Shown here in pieces: positions 61,680 to 64,000 of a stretch of 64,000 nt of DNA (positions within the stretch are counted from its first letter, which is position 1; each line of letters starts with the position of its first letter). The translations under genes and the position numbers were made by a program. The stretch covers positions 1 through 64,000 of the forward strand of contig DXYV01000002.1 in assembly GCA_019415645.1 (NCBI GenBank), in the 5' to 3' direction. A model generated the notes under the pieces. That model was not told the DNA's origin, did no database searches, and saw nothing but the letters and a program-made list of their open reading frames with translations. The stretch comes from Clostridiales bacterium. GTDB taxonomy: Bacteria; Bacillota; Clostridia; Oscillospirales; Oscillospiraceae.

Positions 61680-61706
61680 GTAAACAAAAAGCAAAAAGAA
61701 GTTTAC
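61680..61706. promoter_or_regulatory. BirA operator near birA
   Basis: GTAAAC (61680-61685), 15-bp spacer, GTTTAC (61701-61706), the expected BirA spacing. Placed toward birA, it should give autoregulation. Confidence 0.8.
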
Positions 61707-61734
61707 AATTTGAAGCGTGTCTGTTAGGATGAAT

Positions 61735-61761
61735 GTAAACTGATTTATAAAAAAGGTTTAC
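61735..61761. promoter_or_regulatory. BirA operator of bioY
   Basis: GTAAAC (61735-61740), 15-bp spacer, GTTTAC (61756-61761), extending to TGTAAAC/GTTTACA, and ending just before the bioY ribosome site. Identical half-sites and spacing to the box at 61680 support both. Confidence 0.85.
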
Positions 61762-61776
61762 AAAGGAGCGGAGCAT

Positions 61777-62313
61777 ATGACAAAAACCAGGACCATGAGC
61801 TTGGCCGCGCTGTTCGCGGCGCTGACCGCCATAGGCGCATTTTTGCAGATTCCGGTGGGAATCACCTCCATCACCCTGCAATTTTTATTCACAAGCCTGG
61901 CCGGGCTGCTGCTGGGGGCCAAATGGGGGGCCCTGTCTCAGCTGGTCTATGTGATTCTGGGGTTGGTCGGCCTGCCGGTGTTCACCCAGGGGGGCGGGCC
62001 GGGCTATCTGCTCCAGCCCAGTATGGGCTTTCTTCTGGGACTGATTCCGGCGGCCTGGATCGTGGGACGGCTGACGGAACAAAAGCGGACCCGCGGCCGG
62101 GTGATTCTGGCCTGCCTGGCCGGATTGGCCGCCCTGTACGCGGTGGGCGTACCCTATATGTACGCGGTGCTCCACCTCTACCTGGGGCGGGACATGACTC
62201 TGTGGGCAGTGGTCTGGTCGGGCATGCTGATCTACCTGCCCGGCGACGCGCTCAAAATCGCCGCGGTCGCGGCGGTGTCCCGTCCGATGCTCCGGGCGGT
62301 GAAACGGGCATAA
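61777..62313 (+). CDS. bioY: Biotin transporter BioY
   Basis: 178 residues, MTKTRTMSLAALFAALTAIG, six membrane helices with the conserved QFLFTSLAGLLLGAKWG and GGPGYLLQPSMGFLLG. The S-component of an energy-coupling-factor transporter; the EcfAAT module must be encoded elsewhere. Preceded by a BirA box and GGAGCG, so repressed by BirA when biotin is plentiful. Confidence 0.94.
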   Translation: MTKTRTMSLAALFAALTAIGAFLQIPVGITSITLQFLFTSLAGLLLGAKWGALSQLVYVILGLVGLPVFTQGGGPGYLLQPSMGFLLGLIPAAWIVGRLTEQKRTRGRVILACLAGLAALYAVGVPYMYAVLHLYLGRDMTLWAVVWSGMLIYLPGDALKIAAVAAVSRPMLRAVKRA

Positions 62314-62357
62314 ATCCGGTCCTTGTCCCGTATAGATAGGTTATCAGGAAGGAAAGA

Positions 62358-62381
62358 GACCCCGCGCCGCCGGCGCGGGTC
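62358..62381 (+). terminator. Probable terminator after bioY
   Basis: GC-rich hairpin GACCCCGCGCCG/CCGGCGCGGGTC with one bulge, 45 bases after the stop; no T-run. Confidence 0.45.
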
Positions 62382-62416
62382 TGTGGCAAGCTGTCTATCG
62401 GGGAAGGAGAAACGGT

Positions 62417-62701
62417 ATGGCCTATGACAATCAAACGGGCGTGCGGGCGCCTCATCGGGTGGTCCTGGAGGAGCGGGGCGCCCTGTCGGTATCCGGCGTG
62501 GAGGAAGTGGAGCGCTTCGACGAAAATGAGATTGTGATGTCCACCTCGCGGGGGACCCTGACCGTGCGGGGAGAGAACCTGCACATCGAAAAGCTCAGCC
62601 TGGACGGGGGCGACCTGAAGGTGGAGGGCAGCGTGGACGCGCTGAATTACGAGGACGAGGGCGGAGAAGGCGGCGGATTCTTCGCGCGGCTGTTCCGCTG
62701 A
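62417..62701 (+). CDS. yabP: Sporulation protein YabP
   Basis: 94 residues from ATG 62417 (AAGGAGAAACGGT). PHRVVLEERGALSVSGVEEV and RGTLTVRGENLHIEKLSLDG are the YabP/YqfC family core, usual length for YabP. Required for sporulation in Bacillus; with YabQ and DivIC downstream it keeps the classic yab order, which supports a spore former. Confidence 0.93.
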   Translation: MAYDNQTGVRAPHRVVLEERGALSVSGVEEVERFDENEIVMSTSRGTLTVRGENLHIEKLSLDGGDLKVEGSVDALNYEDEGGEGGGFFARLFR

Positions 62702-62702
62702 G

Positions 62703-63425
62703 ATGGAGATCGAGGTGCTGGCCCAGGCCGCCGACTTTGGCGGCGCGGTGGTGCTGGGCGCGGCGGCGGGCCTGCTCTACGATGGAATGCGAGTGATTCG
62801 CCACCGGCTGGGGCTGCGCTGGCTGGGACATGTGCTGGACGCCCTGTTCTGGCTGGTGGTCACGGTGGGGCTGTTCGCCTATGCCCTGGCGGCCGGAGAC
62901 GGCCGGGTGCGGATCTTTTACCTGGCCGCCGCCGCCCTGGGCTGCGGGGTCTACTTCCTGACGCTGGGGAGGCTGGTGCTGGCTGCCTTGAATAAGGTGG
63001 CCGACGCAGTGGCCTTTTTGTGGCGTTTGCTGTGTTTTCCCATAAAACGGATATTAGGTTTGTGGAAAAAAATCGCGGGAAAATCAAAAAAACACTTTCA
63101 AAGTTTGCAAAAATGGTTTACAATGAAACTGGTAAAGCATAGACCGCACAGACGGCGGAAAGGAGCGGACAGCCATGCGGACGAAAAAAGCGGGATTGGC
63201 GACCAAACTGGTCATTCTCATTCTGCTCATCGCCGTGGCGCTGGCCCTTCTTTCGGTGCGCGGACAGCTGCAGACCGCGCAGGAGCAGCTGGACGAGGTG
63301 ACCCGGCAGGTGCGGGCCCAGACGGAGATCAACGCGGGCCTGGCCGAGGACATCGCCAACAGCGGCGACGCCGGGCGCATCGAGGACATCGCCAGAGAAA
63401 AGCTGGATCTGGTGGAGCCGGATGA
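62703..63425 (+). CDS. yabQ: Sporulation protein YabQ with C-terminus overlapping divIC
   Basis: Starts at ATG 62703 directly after the yabP stop. Residues 1-135 are typical YabQ with four membrane helices (QAADFGGAVVLGAAAGLLYD; GHVLDALFWLVVTVGLFAYA). The frame then stays open through the divIC gene, giving a 240-residue product whose last 80 residues are antisense-free but frame-shifted divIC sequence (HRRGAGPSFGARTAADRAGA). YabQ is normally shorter, so the natural stop may have been lost, or a frameshift or error is present near 63170. Confidence 0.8.
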   Translation: MEIEVLAQAADFGGAVVLGAAAGLLYDGMRVIRHRLGLRWLGHVLDALFWLVVTVGLFAYALAAGDGRVRIFYLAAAALGCGVYFLTLGRLVLAALNKVADAVAFLWRLLCFPIKRILGLWKKIAGKSKKHFQSLQKWFTMKLVKHRPHRRRKGADSHADEKSGIGDQTGHSHSAHRRGAGPSFGARTAADRAGAAGRGDPAGAGPDGDQRGPGRGHRQQRRRRAHRGHRQRKAGSGGAG

Positions 63426-63453
63426 GCGGGTCTTTGTGGACGCCAATCATTAA
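63175..63453 (+). CDS. divIC: Septum formation initiator DivIC/FtsB
   Basis: 92 residues, MRTKKAGLATKLVILILLIA; one membrane helix and a coiled coil (QLQTAQEQLDEVTRQVRAQT), then EKLDLVEPDERVFVD near the end. The family size is about 90-125. Acts with DivIB and FtsL at the septum. AAAGGAG precedes the start, which lies inside the extended yabQ frame. Confidence 0.92.
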   Translation: MRTKKAGLATKLVILILLIAVALALLSVRGQLQTAQEQLDEVTRQVRAQTEINAGLAEDIANSGDAGRIEDIAREKLDLVEPDERVFVDANH

Positions 63454-63476
63454 AGTGAGAGGAAAAAACATTTTTT

Positions 63477-63947
63477 ATGGAGTTTGGAGTCGGTTCTATC
63501 CTGGACGGCAAGGTCACAGGCATCACCAAGTTTGGCGCGTTCGTTTCTCTGCCCGAGAATAAGTCCGGTCTGGTACATATCTCGGAAATTGCGTATTCCT
63601 ATGTCAACGATGTGCACGACCATCTGCAGGAGGGTCAGCAGGTCAGGGTGAAGGTCATCGGCATTGATGACAACAACCGTATTAACCTGTCCATCAAGAA
63701 AGCGATGGATCCCCCTCCCCAGCAGGAGCGCCGTCCCTACAACAACCGTTCCTCCGGCGAAGGGGACCGCCGTGCCCGGCCGCAGAGCGGCGCGCGCCGG
63801 CCCAACACCTTCACCCCCCGCCCGGCGCAGGCCAAGGGGCCGGTGGATTTTGAGGACAGGCTCAAGCAGTTCCTGGCCTCCTCCGACAGCAAGCTTTCGG
63901 AGCTCCATATGAATGAGAAGCGCGGCAGCCGCCGCGGCCGCCGATAA
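63477..63947 (+). CDS. S1-domain RNA-binding protein (YabR-like)
   Basis: 156 residues from ATG 63477. The S1 domain covers about 1-75 (GSILDGKVTGITKFGAFVSL, GLVHISEIAYSYVNDVHDHL), followed by an Arg/Pro/Gly-rich tail and a C-terminal helix (FEDRLKQFLASSDSKLSELH). Follows divIC as in the Bacillus yab region. Probably binds RNA or ribosomes; exact role not established. Confidence 0.9.
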   Translation: MEFGVGSILDGKVTGITKFGAFVSLPENKSGLVHISEIAYSYVNDVHDHLQEGQQVRVKVIGIDDNNRINLSIKKAMDPPPQQERRPYNNRSSGEGDRRARPQSGARRPNTFTPRPAQAKGPVDFEDRLKQFLASSDSKLSELHMNEKRGSRRGRR

Positions 63948-63955
63948 GACCGCAG

Positions 63956-63988
63956 CAGAGGGATACTCGGGTATCCCTCTGTTTTTTT
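63956..63988 (+). terminator. Intrinsic terminator of the yabP-S1 operon
   Basis: 11-bp stem CAGAGGGATAC, loop TCGG, GTATCCCTCTG followed by seven T. 9 bases after the S1-gene stop. Confidence 0.92.
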
Positions 63989-64000
63989 GGTCTTTTTGTC

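Overview
The window looks like a chromosomal segment of a GC-rich, spore-forming, anaerobic gut Firmicute, most likely Oscillospiraceae (Flavonifractor, Pseudoflavonifractor or a relative). The pointers are the sporulation/division block yabP-yabQ-divIC-S1 protein, rubrerythrin, a selenium-dependent molybdenum hydroxylase cluster, BirA/BioY biotin salvage, NiaR-type niacin control and MATE/heterodimeric ABC exporters. No tRNA, rRNA, CRISPR array or transposase gene was seen. The genus is an inference from gene content and base composition.

Layout. 1-2780: LysR regulator (cut by the window edge) divergent from an old-yellow-enzyme (OYE)/FAD fusion reductase. 2802-7288: MarR-controlled heterodimeric ABC exporter. 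7421-11122: ychF, malic enzyme and a small XRE gene pair, with several hairpin-rich repeats. 11247-16514: DUF4342 protein, a two-component system with a flavodoxin gene inside it, and an aldolase-mtnA salvage pair. 16593-18577: AT-rich island with two XRE repressors, each beside a small PH-like/SHOCT protein. 18645-27399: rubrerythrin, MATE exporter, orphan histidine kinase, flippase-like and glycolipid glycosyltransferase genes, phosphopantetheinyl transferase, nitroreductase and a serpin lipoprotein. 27603-28236: long repeat region. 28905-41396: selenium-dependent molybdenum hydroxylase (SDMH) system: two hydroxylases, mocA, yqeC, yqeB, a TIGR04076-like gene, selD, a class V aminotransferase and a PucR regulator. 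41622-48140: seven-gene operon of one OYE reductase, two PhlG/phloretin-hydrolase-like proteins and four tandem NTF2/SnoaL-like proteins. 48526-52279: ApbE, a GntP-type permease and a LysR regulator. 52416-63990: CDF transporter, a second two-component system, HtrA protease, PadR/DUF2812, a PTS-IIC-like protein under a palindromic operator, NiaR, BirA/BioY with paired BirA boxes, then yabP-yabQ-divIC-S1.

How it fits together. The central 20 kb is a redox-catabolic island. The SDMH genes hydroxylate purines or N-heterocycles using Se and Mo-cytidine cofactor, and the adjacent OYE/PhlG/NTF2 operon has the parts list expected for reduction, dehydration or isomerisation, and carbon-carbon hydrolysis of a polyphenol-like or steroid-like compound.

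Two observations go beyond known families. First, at four places (ychF, malic enzyme, rubrerythrin and the end of the NTF2 operon) the 3' end of a gene or its terminator is present twice as direct repeats flanking a short string of hairpins; two of these hairpin strings are recognisably related to each other. Second, a roughly 300-bp mosaic repeat with structurally conserved hairpins is present twice in opposite orientation (10818-11122 and 27905-28236).
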